Source of the DNA: an uncultured Pelagibacteraceae bacterium
GTDB taxonomy: Bacteria; Pseudomonadota; Alphaproteobacteria; Pelagibacterales; Pelagibacteraceae
DNA: 64,000 nt
NCBI GenBank assembly: GCA_902627645.1
Contig: CACOJX010000002.1
Location: 32,507-96,506, forward strand
Direction: 5' to 3'
Shown: positions 16,419 through 26,895 of the stretch, one piece after another
Layout: every line of letters starts with the position of its first letter
Numbering within the stretch: the first letter of the stretch is position 1
Position numbers and translations under genes: made by a program
Notes under the pieces: generated by a model
Database searches by the model: none
Seen by the model: the letters and a program-made list of their open reading frames with translations, nothing else
Told to the model about the DNA's origin: nothing

Positions 16419-16979
16419 TTATAGAGATTTGAAACTAATTATTTTGTCTGGTTCCAACACGGCACCATTATTATTTTCATCACCTCTTTTTATTTTATCA
16501 ACAAACTCCATTCCTTCAATTACTTTTCCAAAAACTGTATATTGTCTATCTAAAAAAGGAGCTGGTTTGAAACAAATAAAAAATTGACTATTTGCACTAT
16601 TAGGGTCTGAAGAACGAGCCATAGATAATGTTCCTCTATCATGAGGCAAACTATTAAATTCCTGATTTAGATCTGGTAAATCTGATCCTCCCATGCCGGC
16701 TTTAGTCAAATCAAAATCATTTAAACTTGAATTACCAAATTTAACATCTCCTGTTTGAGCCATAAAACCATCAATCACTCTATGAAATACAACATTATCA
16801 TATTTTCCCGTATCAGCCAATTCTTTGATCCTCTTTACATGATTTGGAGCAACGTCTGGAAAAAGTTCTATTTTAACCTCGCCATCTTTTAATTTTAGTA
16901 TCATAATATTCTCCTCTGCTTTCGATTGATTTATTGTTAATAATAAAAAAAAAAATAAAATAATTATAATTCTATTCAT
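16419..16979 (-). CDS. Cyclophilin-type peptidyl-prolyl isomerase, exported
   Basis: A 186-residue cyclophilin that interconverts cis and trans prolyl bonds. A signal peptide (about 1-21) places it in the periplasm. The active-site segments are clear: Phe-His-Arg-Val-Ile-Asp-Gly-Phe-Met-Ala-Gln-Thr-Gly-Asp, Asn-Ser-Ala-Asn-Ser-Gln-Phe-Phe-Ile, and Leu-Asp-x-x-Tyr-Thr-Val-Phe-Gly-Lys-Val. Length matches PpiA-like enzymes. It overlaps coaD by 8 nt and ends 6 nt before tgt, so it probably travels with gyrA and coaD in one transcript. Confidence 0.94.
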   Translation of the reverse strand: MNRIIIILFFFLLLTINQSKAEENIMILKLKDGEVKIELFPDVAPNHVKRIKELADTGKYDNVVFHRVIDGFMAQTGDVKFGNSSLNDFDLTKAGMGGSDLPDLNQEFNSLPHDRGTLSMARSSDPNSANSQFFICFKPAPFLDRQYTVFGKVIEGMEFVDKIKRGDENNNGAVLEPDKIISFKSL

Positions 16980-17466
16980 ATTTTTCTTTTAAAGATTTAA
17001 TTGTGCTTTTAGTTGTAAATTTTTTAATATCACCTTTTAGTTTTACAATTTCCTTTACGAATTTTGAAGAAATTATTTGATTTTCAACATCTGACATTAA
17101 GAAAATTGTTTCGATCTTATTATTAAGTTTTCTGTTCATTCCTGCTAATTGAAATTCGTATTCAAAATCTGAAACTGCCCTCAAACCTCTTAATATAATA
17201 TTAGATTTATATTTTTTACATAAATCTGTTGTTAATGTGGAAAAAGAGACTACAGTAATTTTTTTTTTATTCAATTTTAGGTCAGAAAAAAGTGCTTTTT
17301 TTACAATTTCAATTCTCTCGTAAGGGCTAAATAGATAATTCTTATTTTCACTATCAGAGACTGCAACTACAATTTTATCAAAAAGTTTTAACGATTTATT
17401 TATAACATCTATATGTCCAAATGTAATCGGATCGAATGTACCTGGATAAATGGCAACTTTTGGCAT
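16972..17466 (-). CDS. coaD: Phosphopantetheine adenylyltransferase
   Basis: A 164-residue nucleotidyltransferase catalysing the penultimate step of coenzyme A synthesis. The N-terminal Tyr-Pro-Gly-Thr-Phe-Asp-Pro-Ile-Thr-Phe-Gly-His18 (T/HxGH) motif and the C-terminal Ile-Ile-Ser-Ser-Lys-Phe-Val-Lys-Glu stretch identify it. Size is normal. Its start overlaps the last base of the gyrA stop codon, implying translational coupling with gyrA. Confidence 0.96.
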   Translation of the reverse strand: MPKVAIYPGTFDPITFGHIDVINKSLKLFDKIVVAVSDSENKNYLFSPYERIEIVKKALFSDLKLNKKKITVVSFSTLTTDLCKKYKSNIILRGLRAVSDFEYEFQLAGMNRKLNNKIETIFLMSDVENQIISSKFVKEIVKLKGDIKKFTTKSTIKSLKEKYE

Positions 17467-20045
17467 TATATTAAATTATCATCAATCTTAATTGATGAAA
17501 CAACTTTTTCATCTCCAGAGAGTTTGATTATACGAACACCTTGAGTATTTCTGCCTGCGGATCTTATTTCTTTGACTGCAACTCTAATTACTCTTCCTTT
17601 ATTGGTAGATATCATAATTTCATCACCTTCAAAAACAGGGAAAGATGAGGCAATATTTCCGTTTCTTGGAGAGTTGATGATTCCAATAATTCCTTTTCCT
17701 CCTCTATTAGTGACCCTGTAATCTTTATGTGAAGTTTTTTTCCCAAAACCATTTTCTGTAATTGATAAAATATATTTTTCAGTAGCTTTAATTGCAGATT
17801 TTTCGTTTATATTATTTTTCGCATTTTTTTTTGTCTTATCGTTATCTATTATTGACAATGATACAATTTGATCGTTGGGTGCCAATTCGATACCTTTTAT
17901 ACCTTTTGAGGATCTTCCTTTAAAAATTCTTAATTTTTTTGACTCAAATCTTATACATTTGCCAAATTTTGTGCTTAACATTATATCTTGATCATCTTTG
18001 CAAATTCTTACACCAACAATCTTATCATTATTATCTAGCTTCATAGCTATTTTGCCTGATGCATTGATTGAAGAAAAATCTTCAAGACTATTTTTTCTAA
18101 TTTTTCCTAACGATGTAGCAAATACAATCTGATAGTCCTTTAAGCTATTATTATCATCGGGAAAAGGCATTATAGAGCTAATAGATTGATGATTTTTTAA
18201 AGGCAAAATATTGAATAATGATTTGCCTTTTGATGAAGCTGAACCTTCAGGTATTTTCCAAGCTTTAACTCTATAAACTAAACCTTCGGTAGAGAAAAAA
18301 AGCATCGATGTATGTGTGTTAACAGACAAAGTTTGAATAACAGAATCCTCATTTCTTGTTGTAATACCCGTTTTACCTTTCCCACCTCTTTTTTGTGTCT
18401 TAAGATTATTTAAAGATCCACGCTTGATATATCCTTGAAGAGTGACTGTAATTATTACAGATTGTTTTTGTATGGTTTCTTCAATATCATAATTAAGAAC
18501 AGCATCAATTATTTTTGTTCTTCTAGGGACAGAATATTTTTCTTTTATATTTTTTAATTCTTCACTAATTACTTTTTGAAGTTCTTTTTTTGAAGAAATA
18601 ATTTTTTTGTATTTAGTAATTAATTCTGCTAATTTTTTTATTTCTAATTCAATTTCATTTATTCCCAAAGCAGTTAATTTTTGTAATCTAAGTTCTAATA
18701 TAGCACCTACTTGTTTATCAGATAATGTGTAAATAGCTTTCTTTTTTTTATCCTCAACCAATGAAATTAATTTTTGAGATTTATTAATTTTCCATTTTGT
18801 TTTTAAAATTGATAATTTTGCATCCTCTGGATTTTTAGAGCTTCTAATAATTTTAATGACTTTATCCAGGTTCTCTACTGAAACTGAAAGACCAATTAAA
18901 ATATGTGCTCTCTCCTCTGCTTTCTGCAAATCAAATTTAGTTTTTTTAATTACAACATCTTCTCTAAAACTTAAAAAATTTGATATAAAATCTTTAAGAT
19001 TACATGTTTCTGGTTTTCCATCAACAATTGCTAAAGTGTTAAAACCAAATGAACTTTCTATTTGTGTATTTTTATATAGTTGTCTTTTAACAGTTTCTGG
19101 TTCAACACCGTTTCTAAGATCAATAGATACTCGTATACCTTCTCTATTGGACTCATCTCTTATATCTCTTATTCCTTCAATTTTTTTCTCTCTAACTAAT
19201 TGTGCTATTCTCTCATTTAAAACTGATTTATTAACTTGATAAGGTATAGAGGTTATTACTAATCTTTCTCTTCCATTTTTTAAACTTTCTATAGATATTT
19301 CACCTCTAATTTTAAATGATCCTCTTCCTTTGTTATAACCCTGTTTGATAATATCTTTGCCTATAATTACACCACCAGTTGGAAAATCTGGACCTGGTAT
19401 ATGTTTCATTAATTCTTTTATTTTGATATCTTTATTTTCTATTAAAGCTAATGTGCCATTAATTATTTCACCTAAATTGTGAGGAGGTATGCTTGTAGCC
19501 ATACCAACAGCTATTCCACCAGCCCCATTAACCAATAGATTTGGAAATTGAGCTGGCAAGACCGTAGGTTCTTTTTCTGTTTCGTCATAATTACTTTTAA
19601 ATTGAATTGTATTTTTTTCGATATCATCAATTAAAAACTGAGATACTTTTGAAAGTCTAGTTTCAGTATATCTCATAGCCGCAGCAGGATCTCCATCGAT
19701 CGAACCAAAATTTCCTTGGCCATCCACTAATGGTAGACTCATTGAAAAATCTTGCACCATTCTTACTAAAGCATCATAAACAGATTGGTCTCCATGTGGA
19801 TGATATTTACCTATTACATCTCCAACAATTCTTGCTGATTTTCGAAATTGTTTTGACCAATCATAACCTCCTTTATACATAGCGTATAAAATTCTTCTAT
19901 GAACAGGTTTTAGTCCATCTCTTACATCTGGCAGAGCTCTACTCACAATTACACTCATTGCATAAGAAAGATAAGACGAGCTCATCTCATCATGCATAGA
20001 TATATTTTTTATATTTTGATCTTTAGAAATTTCAGATTTTTCCAT
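17466..20045 (-). CDS. gyrA: DNA gyrase subunit A
   Basis: An 859-residue GyrA, the DNA breakage-reunion subunit of gyrase. The catalytic tyrosine is Tyr126 in Ala-Ala-Ala-Met-Arg-Tyr-Thr-Glu. The quinolone-determining loop reads His-Gly-Asp-Gln-Ser-Val-Tyr-Asp (84-91), so the residue equivalent to E. coli Ser83 is Gln87, while the Asp87 equivalent (Asp91) is kept. The C-terminal beta-pinwheel (from about 540) contains the GyrA box Gln-Lys-Arg-Gly-Gly-Lys-Gly, which distinguishes gyrase from topoisomerase IV. The gene follows ssb by 5 nt. Confidence 0.97.
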   Translation of the reverse strand: MEKSEISKDQNIKNISMHDEMSSSYLSYAMSVIVSRALPDVRDGLKPVHRRILYAMYKGGYDWSKQFRKSARIVGDVIGKYHPHGDQSVYDALVRMVQDFSMSLPLVDGQGNFGSIDGDPAAAMRYTETRLSKVSQFLIDDIEKNTIQFKSNYDETEKEPTVLPAQFPNLLVNGAGGIAVGMATSIPPHNLGEIINGTLALIENKDIKIKELMKHIPGPDFPTGGVIIGKDIIKQGYNKGRGSFKIRGEISIESLKNGRERLVITSIPYQVNKSVLNERIAQLVREKKIEGIRDIRDESNREGIRVSIDLRNGVEPETVKRQLYKNTQIESSFGFNTLAIVDGKPETCNLKDFISNFLSFREDVVIKKTKFDLQKAEERAHILIGLSVSVENLDKVIKIIRSSKNPEDAKLSILKTKWKINKSQKLISLVEDKKKKAIYTLSDKQVGAILELRLQKLTALGINEIELEIKKLAELITKYKKIISSKKELQKVISEELKNIKEKYSVPRRTKIIDAVLNYDIEETIQKQSVIITVTLQGYIKRGSLNNLKTQKRGGKGKTGITTRNEDSVIQTLSVNTHTSMLFFSTEGLVYRVKAWKIPEGSASSKGKSLFNILPLKNHQSISSIMPFPDDNNSLKDYQIVFATSLGKIRKNSLEDFSSINASGKIAMKLDNNDKIVGVRICKDDQDIMLSTKFGKCIRFESKKLRIFKGRSSKGIKGIELAPNDQIVSLSIIDNDKTKKNAKNNINEKSAIKATEKYILSITENGFGKKTSHKDYRVTNRGGKGIIGIINSPRNGNIASSFPVFEGDEIMISTNKGRVIRVAVKEIRSAGRNTQGVRIIKLSGDEKVVSSIKIDDNLI

Positions 20046-20050
20046 ATAGC

Positions 20051-20506
20051 TTAAAAGGGAATATCGTCATCCATGTCATTGGATATTTGAGACATCTCAT
20101 CTGTGTTGTTGGAAGATTGAGTGTTGTCGTTAGCAATACCGCCTCCAGAATTGCCACCGCCAAGCATTGTTAAAGATGAATTGTAACCTTGTATAACGAT
20201 TTCAGTTGAATACTTATCTTGACCTGATTGCTCATCTTTCCATTTTCGAGTTGTTAATTGACCTTCAACATATATCTGAGCACCTTTCTTTAAATATTGT
20301 TGAACAACATTTACAAGTCCTTCATTAAATACAACTATACGGTGCCATTCAGTTTTTTCTTTTTTTTCACCAGTATTTTTATCTTTCCAAGATTGGCTTG
20401 TAGCTAAACTAAGCCTAGCTACACTTTTTCCATTTACCATTTGTTTAATTTCAGGATCTGCGCCTAAACGACCAATTAAAAGTACTTTATTTAAACTTCC
20501 AGCCAT
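20051..20506 (-). CDS. ssb: Single-stranded DNA-binding protein
   Basis: A 151-residue SSB with the OB-fold domain in residues 1-110 ([10 protein letters not shown] and the Trp-His-Arg-Ile-Val-Val-Phe segment), a glycine/asparagine linker, and the acidic C-terminal tip Asp-Asp-Asp-Ile-Pro-Phe that recruits partner proteins. It protects single-stranded DNA in replication and repair. It diverges from uvrA over a 90-nt spacer, an arrangement common in proteobacteria. Confidence 0.97.
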   Translation of the reverse strand: MAGSLNKVLLIGRLGADPEIKQMVNGKSVARLSLATSQSWKDKNTGEKKEKTEWHRIVVFNEGLVNVVQQYLKKGAQIYVEGQLTTRKWKDEQSGQDKYSTEIVIQGYNSSLTMLGGGNSGGGIANDNTQSSNNTDEMSQISNDMDDDIPF

Positions 20507-20519
20507 AATATTTTAATAT

Positions 20520-20547
20520 TTGTTATTTTTACTAATAAGAATTATAT
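20520..20547 (+). promoter_or_regulatory. Putative uvrA promoter
   Basis: TTGTTA (20520-20525) and TTATAT (20542-20547) are separated by 16 nt upstream of uvrA, predicting a start near 20554 and a leader of about 43 nt. No alphaproteobacterial LexA box (GTTC, 7 nt, GTTC) is visible in the spacer. The call rests only on consensus similarity. Confidence 0.35.
20541..20546 (-). promoter_or_regulatory. Putative -10 element of ssb
   Basis: The minus strand reads a perfect TATAAT here, 35 nt upstream of the ssb start, overlapping the predicted uvrA -10 on the other strand. At 17-nt spacing the -35 would be a weak TTAATA. Such shared symmetric -10 boxes also occur at sdhE/recG and dgt/erpA in this window. 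Confidence 0.35.
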
Positions 20548-20596
20548 CACAATTTACTCTGAATATTAATTTTATTAAGTCAAAGCAACAAAAATT

Positions 20597-23452
20597 ATGA
20601 TTAAAAAGATAGTTATTAAGGGAGCTAAAGAACATAATTTAAAGAATATTTCTTTGGAGATACCCAAAGATAAATTTGTTGTAATTACAGGTCTTTCAGG
20701 ATCAGGAAAATCATCTCTAGCATTTGATACTGTATATGCTGAAGGTCAAAGAAGATATGTAGAAAGTTTATCGGCTTATGCGAGACAATTTTTAGATAAG
20801 ATGAAAAAGCCTAACGTGGACTTAATAGAGGGATTAAGTCCCGCGATTTCAATTGAACAAAAAAATACATCAAAAAACCCAAGGTCAACTGTTGCAACTG
20901 TGACTGAAATTTATGATTATATGAGAGTTCTATATGCAAGAGCAGGAATACCTTACTCTCCCTTCACTGGCAAACCCATTGAGTCTCAAACGGTTTCACA
21001 AATTGTTGATAAAATAAAACAGCTTCCAAAAAAATCGACTATTTACCTCTATGCCCCAGTCGTAAGGGGTCGTAAAGGTGAATATAAAAAAGATATTTTA
21101 GGTTATAAAAAGAGAGGCTTTAGAAAAATTAAAATTGATGATCAATTATATGATATTGAAAAAGTTCCTGAACTAAATAAAAAAATAAAACATGATATAT
21201 CTATACTTGTAGATAGAATTGTCCTGAACTCATCATTGGGAAATAGGTTAGCTGAAAGTATTGAGACTTCTGTAAATTTAGCTAACGGTTTACTTTTTGT
21301 AGAATATGAAGATGAAACATTGCCAAAAAAATTTAGAAAACTTGAAAAATTAATATTTTCAACAAAATTTGCATGTCCTGAAAGTGGTTTCACAATTGAA
21401 GAAATTGAACCAAGATTATTTTCTTTCAATAGTCCTTTTGGAGCTTGCGAAGAATGTGAGGGTATAGGTATTAAACTTAATGTTGATCCAAAACTTGTAA
21501 TTCCTAATGAAAAAAAAAGTATTGCTGATGGTGCAATTGAACCCTGGGCTAAAACTACAACTCTATATTATGCTCAAACATTAACTTCCCTATCAAAACA
21601 CTATGGTTTTTCAATGGATGATAAATGGTCAAAATTGTCAAAAAAAATTAAAGATATTATTCTCTATGGTTCTGATGATGAGGAAATAAAATTTAGCTAT
21701 GATGACGGTTATGAAAAATATTCACACAAAAAGACCTTTGAAGGTGTAATAAATAATTTAGAACGAAGATATCTTGAAACAGATAGTGATTGGAAAAGAG
21801 AAGAAATTGCTCAGTACCAGTCTGATACAAAATGTGAAAGATGTAATGGTCATAGGCTCAAAGATGAGGCCTTATGTGTAAAAATTAATGGTTTACATAT
21901 TAGTGAAGTTACTCAAAAATCAATCTTAGATGCTGCTAAATGGTTCGAAAATCTTAAAAACAATCTTGATAAAAGACAAATTAAAATAGCAGAACATATT
22001 TTGAAAGAAATCAATGAAAGATTAAATTTTTTACTTAATGTAGGATTAGATTATTTAACTTTATCAAGAGAATCTGGCACTTTATCTGGTGGAGAAGCAC
22101 AAAGAATAAGATTAGCATCACAAATTGGTTCAGGATTAACAGGAGTTTTGTATGTCCTTGATGAACCTTCTATAGGATTGCATCAGAAGGATAATGTAAA
22201 ACTAATAAATGCATTAAAGAGGTTAAGAGATCTAGGTAACACAGTAATTGTAGTAGAACATGACACTGAAACTATGGAAAATGCTGATCACATAATCGAT
22301 CTTGGACCAGAGGCAGGAAACAAGGGTGGTGAAGTTGTTGCTCAAGGATCTTTTAAAGAAATAAGTCTCAATAAAGATAGTATTACAGGAAAATATCTTT
22401 CACAAAAATTGAAAATAAATATTCCACAAAAAAGAAGATTAGCAAAAAATGGGAGGTTTTTAGAAATTACTGGTGCTACTGGAAACAATCTAGATAATGT
22501 AAATTTAAAAATACCATTAGGTAGTCTTACCTGTGTTACAGGAGTTTCTGGAAGTGGTAAATCAACACTTGTTTTGCAAACTTTATATAATGCATTAAAT
22601 TTATCTCTGAATAATAATAAATCTAGAAAAATTCCCAAACCTTTTAAGGGATTTAAAGGTGTCGAGTTAATAGATAAAATTATAGATATCGATCAGTCAC
22701 CAATTGGTCGAACTCCAAGATCAAACCCTGCTACCTACACAGGTGCCTTTGGACCTATTCGAGATTGGTTTACAGGATTACCAGAATCTAAATCTAGAGG
22801 TTATAAACCTGGAAGATTTTCATTTAATGTAAAAGGTGGAAGATGTGAGGCTTGTGAGGGCGACGGTGTTATTACTTACGAAATGCATTTTTTACCGGAT
22901 GTTTATATTCAATGTGATGAATGTAAAGGAACAAGATATAATCGTGAAACTTTAGAAATTAAGTTTAAAGATAAAAGCATTGCAGACGTTTTAAATATGA
23001 CTGTCGATGAAGGATGTGATTATTTTGAAAATATATCAAACATCAAAACTAAATTATTAACTTTGAAGAAAGTTGGCCTAGGATATATAAAAATAGGCCA
23101 ACAAGCCACAACTCTATCTGGCGGCGAAGCTCAAAGAATCAAATTAGCTAAAGAATTGTCAAAAAGATCAACTGGGAGAACTATGTACATATTAGATGAA
23201 CCAACCACAGGTTTACATCAACACGATATAAAAAAATTGTTAGAAATACTTCATACTTTTGTAGCTTTAGGAAATACAGTTGTTGTGATTGAACATAATT
23301 TAGATGTTATTAAGACAGCTGATTATATTGTAGATATGGGACCTGAAGGAGGTGTAAAGGGAGGAAAAATTATTGCAGAGGGAAAACCAGAGGAAATTTG
23401 TAAAATTAGTGAGAGTTATACAGGTAAATTTTTAAAACCTCTTTTAAACTAA
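20597..23452 (+). CDS. uvrA: UvrABC excinuclease subunit A
   Basis: A 951-residue ABC-type ATPase that recognises DNA damage for nucleotide excision repair. The two Walker A motifs are at residues 32-39 and 649-656, each followed much later by an ABC signature (Leu-Ser-Gly-Gly-Glu-Ala-Gln-Arg-Ile). The UvrA zinc-finger near residue 740 has Cys-Glu-Ala-Cys and Cys-Asp-Glu-Cys pairs; the first zinc module is partly degenerate (Cys-Pro-Glu-Ser then Cys-Glu-Glu-Cys), which I believe is common in alphaproteobacteria. Length is typical. Confidence 0.97.
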   Translation: MIKKIVIKGAKEHNLKNISLEIPKDKFVVITGLSGSGKSSLAFDTVYAEGQRRYVESLSAYARQFLDKMKKPNVDLIEGLSPAISIEQKNTSKNPRSTVATVTEIYDYMRVLYARAGIPYSPFTGKPIESQTVSQIVDKIKQLPKKSTIYLYAPVVRGRKGEYKKDILGYKKRGFRKIKIDDQLYDIEKVPELNKKIKHDISILVDRIVLNSSLGNRLAESIETSVNLANGLLFVEYEDETLPKKFRKLEKLIFSTKFACPESGFTIEEIEPRLFSFNSPFGACEECEGIGIKLNVDPKLVIPNEKKSIADGAIEPWAKTTTLYYAQTLTSLSKHYGFSMDDKWSKLSKKIKDIILYGSDDEEIKFSYDDGYEKYSHKKTFEGVINNLERRYLETDSDWKREEIAQYQSDTKCERCNGHRLKDEALCVKINGLHISEVTQKSILDAAKWFENLKNNLDKRQIKIAEHILKEINERLNFLLNVGLDYLTLSRESGTLSGGEAQRIRLASQIGSGLTGVLYVLDEPSIGLHQKDNVKLINALKRLRDLGNTVIVVEHDTETMENADHIIDLGPEAGNKGGEVVAQGSFKEISLNKDSITGKYLSQKLKINIPQKRRLAKNGRFLEITGATGNNLDNVNLKIPLGSLTCVTGVSGSGKSTLVLQTLYNALNLSLNNNKSRKIPKPFKGFKGVELIDKIIDIDQSPIGRTPRSNPATYTGAFGPIRDWFTGLPESKSRGYKPGRFSFNVKGGRCEACEGDGVITYEMHFLPDVYIQCDECKGTRYNRETLEIKFKDKSIADVLNMTVDEGCDYFENISNIKTKLLTLKKVGLGYIKIGQQATTLSGGEAQRIKLAKELSKRSTGRTMYILDEPTTGLHQHDIKKLLEILHTFVALGNTVVVIEHNLDVIKTADYIVDMGPEGGVKGGKIIAEGKPEEICKISESYTGKFLKPLLN

Positions 23453-23496
23453 AAAAATTATTGTCATATTTTGATTAAATTAGTATATTATTAATT

Positions 23497-24099
23497 ATGG
23501 GAAATTTGCTTTCATCTTTATCCAAAACAATTCATGCTTCAGCAATTTTAGCAATACTAATATTTATAGGGTTTTTTTTTCAAAACGGTGGCTTTGATTT
23601 TGATAGAATATTCTGGAGCTGGGTAGCAAGATTTATACACGTTGTTGTTGGAATAATGTGGATTGGATTACTTTGGTATTTTAATTTTGTTCAAATACCA
23701 AATATGGCTAAAATTCCTGACGAGCAAAAACCGGCTATTGGTAAAGTTATTGCTCCAGCAGCTCTTTTTTACTTTAGATGGGCTGCAGCTGTCACTATTT
23801 TATCGGGATTAATTCTTGCTGGATTGAATGGATATTTACATGATGCAATGACACTAAGTATTGGCTCGGGAGTACCAAAACATACGGCAATCGGTATTGG
23901 TATGTGGTTAGGAGTTATTATGGCATTTAACGTATGGTTTGTAATTTGGCCAAATCAAAAAAGAGCGTTAGGCATGGTTGAATGTGATCCTGAATTAAAA
24001 GCAAAGTCTGCGAAAACAGCAATGTTATTTTCTAGAACAAATACATTATTATCACTACCTATGCTCCTATCAATGGTAGCTGCACAAAATTTATATTAA
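23497..24099 (+). CDS. PuuD-like membrane protein without a cytochrome c domain
   Basis: A 200-residue membrane protein with about five helices, matching the membrane part of urate hydroxylase PuuD (PF06181, formerly DUF989). Visible family features are Ala-Arg-Phe-Ile-His-Val-Val-Val-Gly-Ile-Met-Trp-Ile-Gly, histidines within or next to membrane segments, and the C-terminal Ser-Arg-x-Asn-Thr-Leu-Leu-Ser-x-Pro-Met-Leu. Characterised PuuD carries a C-terminal cytochrome c (CxxCH), which is absent here. Urate oxidation is therefore not assured, and no purine catabolism genes are nearby. The histidines suggest haem binding by inference. Its end overlaps the secF end by 4 nt. Confidence 0.7.
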   Translation: MGNLLSSLSKTIHASAILAILIFIGFFFQNGGFDFDRIFWSWVARFIHVVVGIMWIGLLWYFNFVQIPNMAKIPDEQKPAIGKVIAPAALFYFRWAAAVTILSGLILAGLNGYLHDAMTLSIGSGVPKHTAIGIGMWLGVIMAFNVWFVIWPNQKRALGMVECDPELKAKSAKTAMLFSRTNTLLSLPMLLSMVAAQNLY

Positions 24100-24983
24100 T
24101 TTTTATTTTCATCTTTTAGAATAGTCTTTTGAGAAACTTTCAATCTAACTAAGACTGTGTTTGCTATATATATTGAAGAATAAGTTCCAAAGATAACACC
24201 AAAAATCATAGCTAAAGAAAAACCTTTCAAAATTTCTCCACCAAAAAAGAAAATTGAAAGTAGGGCTAATAGAGTTGTAATAGATGTAATTAAAGTTCTT
24301 GATAAAGTTTCGTTTATTGAAATATTTGTTAATTCAAAAATTTTTATATCTGAATATTTTCTTAAATTTTCTCTGACTCTGTCAAAAATAACAACTGTAT
24401 CATTCATTGAATAACCTACTATTGTTAAAACAGCAGCAACAATTGATAAATTAATTTCAAGCCCTAACAATGAAAACAAGCCTAATGTAACTATAACATC
24501 ATGAAACAAAGCCAATATTGCTCCTAAGCTAAATTGCCACTCAAATCTTATCCAAATATAAAAAAGCATTAAAATTAAAGCAACTGATATAGCTATTATA
24601 CCTGATCTCAACAATTCAACACTAACTTTAGGTCCAACATTTTCAACTCTTCTAAAGTTAAAATTATTTCCAAAAGATTTATCCAGATTAGTTTTTATGT
24701 TCTCAATGATATTTTTGTCATTATTATTTTCAAATTTAATCAAAAAATCGTTATCATTACCAAAGTTTTTTACTGAAACATCTCCTAAATTCATTTGACT
24801 CAAATTATCTCTGAGCGATGAAATATTTATTTTGCTATCAGTTGATCTTAGTTCAATCAAAGTGCCTCCTTTAAAATCAATTCCAAAATTCAAACCTTTG
24901 AATATCAAAAATAATAATGAAATAACTACAAGAGCACTTGAGAGAATATTGAATTGGTTGTAATATTTGTTAAAAGCAATCAT
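24096..24983 (-). CDS. secF: Protein translocase subunit SecF
   Basis: A 295-residue RND-like membrane protein that, with SecD, uses the proton motive force to pull exported proteins through SecYEG. It has one N-terminal helix, the Gly-Ile-Asp-Phe-Lys-Gly-Gly-Thr motif, a periplasmic domain (about 45-125) and five C-terminal helices with Gly-Tyr-Ser-Met-Asn-Asp-Thr-Val-Val-Ile-Phe-Asp-Arg. The start of secF is adjacent to the end of secD with no spacer, in the standard yajC-secD-secF order. Confidence 0.97.
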   Translation of the reverse strand: MIAFNKYYNQFNILSSALVVISLLFLIFKGLNFGIDFKGGTLIELRSTDSKINISSLRDNLSQMNLGDVSVKNFGNDNDFLIKFENNNDKNIIENIKTNLDKSFGNNFNFRRVENVGPKVSVELLRSGIIAISVALILMLFYIWIRFEWQFSLGAILALFHDVIVTLGLFSLLGLEINLSIVAAVLTIVGYSMNDTVVIFDRVRENLRKYSDIKIFELTNISINETLSRTLITSITTLLALLSIFFFGGEILKGFSLAMIFGVIFGTYSSIYIANTVLVRLKVSQKTILKDENKN

Positions 24984-26537
24984 CTATATTAATCCTACTT
25001 TTTCTTTATTTTTTGAAACATATAAAACAGTCAATAAACGGGCTATAAAATATACTGAAAAGAGTGTTGTAAATATTCCAACTCCTAGAGTTAATGAAAA
25101 ACCTTTTATAGGACCTGATCCCATAAAAAATAAGATTATTGCAGCTAACAAAGTTGTAATATTGGCATCAAGTATTGCTGTTCTTGATTTAGTATAACCA
25201 CTATCAAATGCTATGAGGTTATTTTTTTCATTTTTTAATTCTTCTTTAATCCTCTCAAAAATCAAAACATTTGCATCAACCGCCATTCCAACAGTCAATA
25301 TTATCCCAGCTATGCCGGGTAAAGTTAGGGTTGCTTCAAAAATTGTTAAGACGCCAATTAAAAGAAATAGGTTTATAATTAAAGCTATGTTTGTGATTAA
25401 TCCAAATATTTTATATTTTATAAAAATAAATAGAATAACTAAAACAAAACCAATAATTAAGGCTATAATGCCCGCATTAATTGAGTCTTGACCGAGATCC
25501 GGTCCAACAGTTCTCTCTTCAATAATTTCTAGAGGTGCAGGTAATGCACCAGATCTTAATAATAAAGCAAGATCAGTTGCTGATTGAAAAGTAAAGCCTC
25601 CACTTATTTGACCAGATCCGCTGGCGATAGTGTCTCTAATAACAGGAGCACTTATAATTTTTCCATCTAAAACTATTGCTAATTGTTTTCCTATACCAGT
25701 TGAGGTAGCTTTACCAAATCTTTTAGCCCCTACTCTATCAAGTGTAAATGAAACTACAGTTTCATTTGTTTCACTATTCATTCGTGGTTGCGCATCCAAC
25801 AAATTATCACCACTTAAAATAATTCTTTTGCTAACTATTGCTTCTTCATCATTTTCCTCAAATTTTAATTTTTCTGCTCCAAAAGAGTCTTCATTATTAT
25901 TTGTAACAAATCTAAAAGTTAAATTCGCAGTTTTTCCAAGTAAAGATTTTATCCTCATAGGGTCATCTAACCCAGGTAATTCAACCAGTATTCTATCATT
26001 ACCGCGTTTAAGTATATTTGGTTCATTTGTACCTATCTCATCAATCCTTCTTCTAACTATTTCCAAGGCTTGATCTTGTGATGAGGTTTTTAGTTCAATA
26101 ATTCCTTGCTTGGAATAATTAATTACTAAACTACCCTCAACATCATTTATCTCCAATTGGTGAGATTTAAATCTCTCATAATAAGGATTAATATCACTTT
26201 CTTTATCATTAAATATATCAATTACTGTTTTTTTAAATTTTTCTTCAACTGTAAATGAAAGTTTTTGATCTTTAAGTTTGATATTATTAATTCTAATATT
26301 TTTTTCTTTAAAATAATTTCTTAAAGTTATTGTTAGATTTTGAAGTTTTTGTTCTATTACGGGTGTGTTATCAATTTCTAAAAGGAGATAAGATCCACCT
26401 TGTAAATCTAAACCAAGATTAATTTTTTTACTAAAAAAACCATCATTTAATTTTATAAGATTCGATGAGGCAAAAAAAATAAGAAATAATGATATAAAAG
26501 AAATAATAATTATTCTTAGTTTTGAAAAGTAAAGCAC
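24984..26537 (-). CDS. secD: Protein translocase subunit SecD
   Basis: A 517-residue partner of SecF. It has an N-terminal helix, the Leu-Gly-Leu-Asp-Leu-Gln-Gly-Gly motif near residue 43, a large periplasmic region (about 50-330) including Arg-Arg-Ile-Asp-Glu-Ile-Gly-Thr, and six helices with Gly-Met-Ala-Val-Asp-Ala-Asn-Val-Leu-Ile-Phe-Glu-Arg. Length is normal for alphaproteobacteria. It lies 16 nt after yajC. Confidence 0.97.
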   Translation of the reverse strand: MLYFSKLRIIIISFISLFLIFFASSNLIKLNDGFFSKKINLGLDLQGGSYLLLEIDNTPVIEQKLQNLTITLRNYFKEKNIRINNIKLKDQKLSFTVEEKFKKTVIDIFNDKESDINPYYERFKSHQLEINDVEGSLVINYSKQGIIELKTSSQDQALEIVRRRIDEIGTNEPNILKRGNDRILVELPGLDDPMRIKSLLGKTANLTFRFVTNNNEDSFGAEKLKFEENDEEAIVSKRIILSGDNLLDAQPRMNSETNETVVSFTLDRVGAKRFGKATSTGIGKQLAIVLDGKIISAPVIRDTIASGSGQISGGFTFQSATDLALLLRSGALPAPLEIIEERTVGPDLGQDSINAGIIALIIGFVLVILFIFIKYKIFGLITNIALIINLFLLIGVLTIFEATLTLPGIAGIILTVGMAVDANVLIFERIKEELKNEKNNLIAFDSGYTKSRTAILDANITTLLAAIILFFMGSGPIKGFSLTLGVGIFTTLFSVYFIARLLTVLYVSKNKEKVGLI

Positions 26538-26553
26538 TTTAATTAAACAAAAA

Positions 26554-26841
26554 TTATTTCTTAACTTCTTGAGAATTCATTAAACTTTGAACACCTGTCC
26601 CTCGTATAACTTCAACAGTTACATTGTCAGCAATTTCTACCTCAACTTTTTCATTATCAACAACTCTAGTGATAGTACCTGTAATTCCTCCGGAAGTTAC
26701 AATTTTATCACCTTTTTTCAAACTCTCTACCATTGCTTTATGTTCTTTAACTTTTTTTTGTTGGGGTCTTATCAAGAAAAAGTAAAAAATAACAAAAATT
26801 AGTATTAGAGGTATAAATTGGCCTATTCCTGAACTTTCCAT
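26554..26841 (-). CDS. yajC: YajC, preprotein translocase accessory subunit
   Basis: A 95-residue protein with one N-terminal transmembrane helix (about 8-23) ending in Phe-Phe-Leu-Ile-Arg-Pro-Gln-Gln-Lys, then a small soluble domain with Lys-Lys-Gly-Asp-Lys-Ile-Val-Thr-Ser-Gly-Gly-Ile. These are the family hallmarks. YajC binds SecDF in the inner membrane; its exact role is modest. A 54-nt spacer separates it from serS upstream. Confidence 0.95.
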   Translation of the reverse strand: MESSGIGQFIPLILIFVIFYFFLIRPQQKKVKEHKAMVESLKKGDKIVTSGGITGTITRVVDNEKVEVEIADNVTVEVIRGTGVQSLMNSQEVKK

Positions 26842-26895
26842 AAAACTCCTTAATTAGAAATGAATTTTTATACTATCTATTGAATTAAAACAACT

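Noticed and set aside
20507..20596. SOS/LexA operator between ssb and uvrA
   Set aside because: Neither the alphaproteobacterial GTTC-N7-GTTC nor the CTGT-type box is present in the spacer.
25630..26073. 147-codon open frame opposite secD
   Set aside because: A shadow of the secD coding sequence; no start signal, no recognisable domain. The same holds for the other long antisense frames, e.g. in gyrA (18856-19239) and ribBA (43483-43830).
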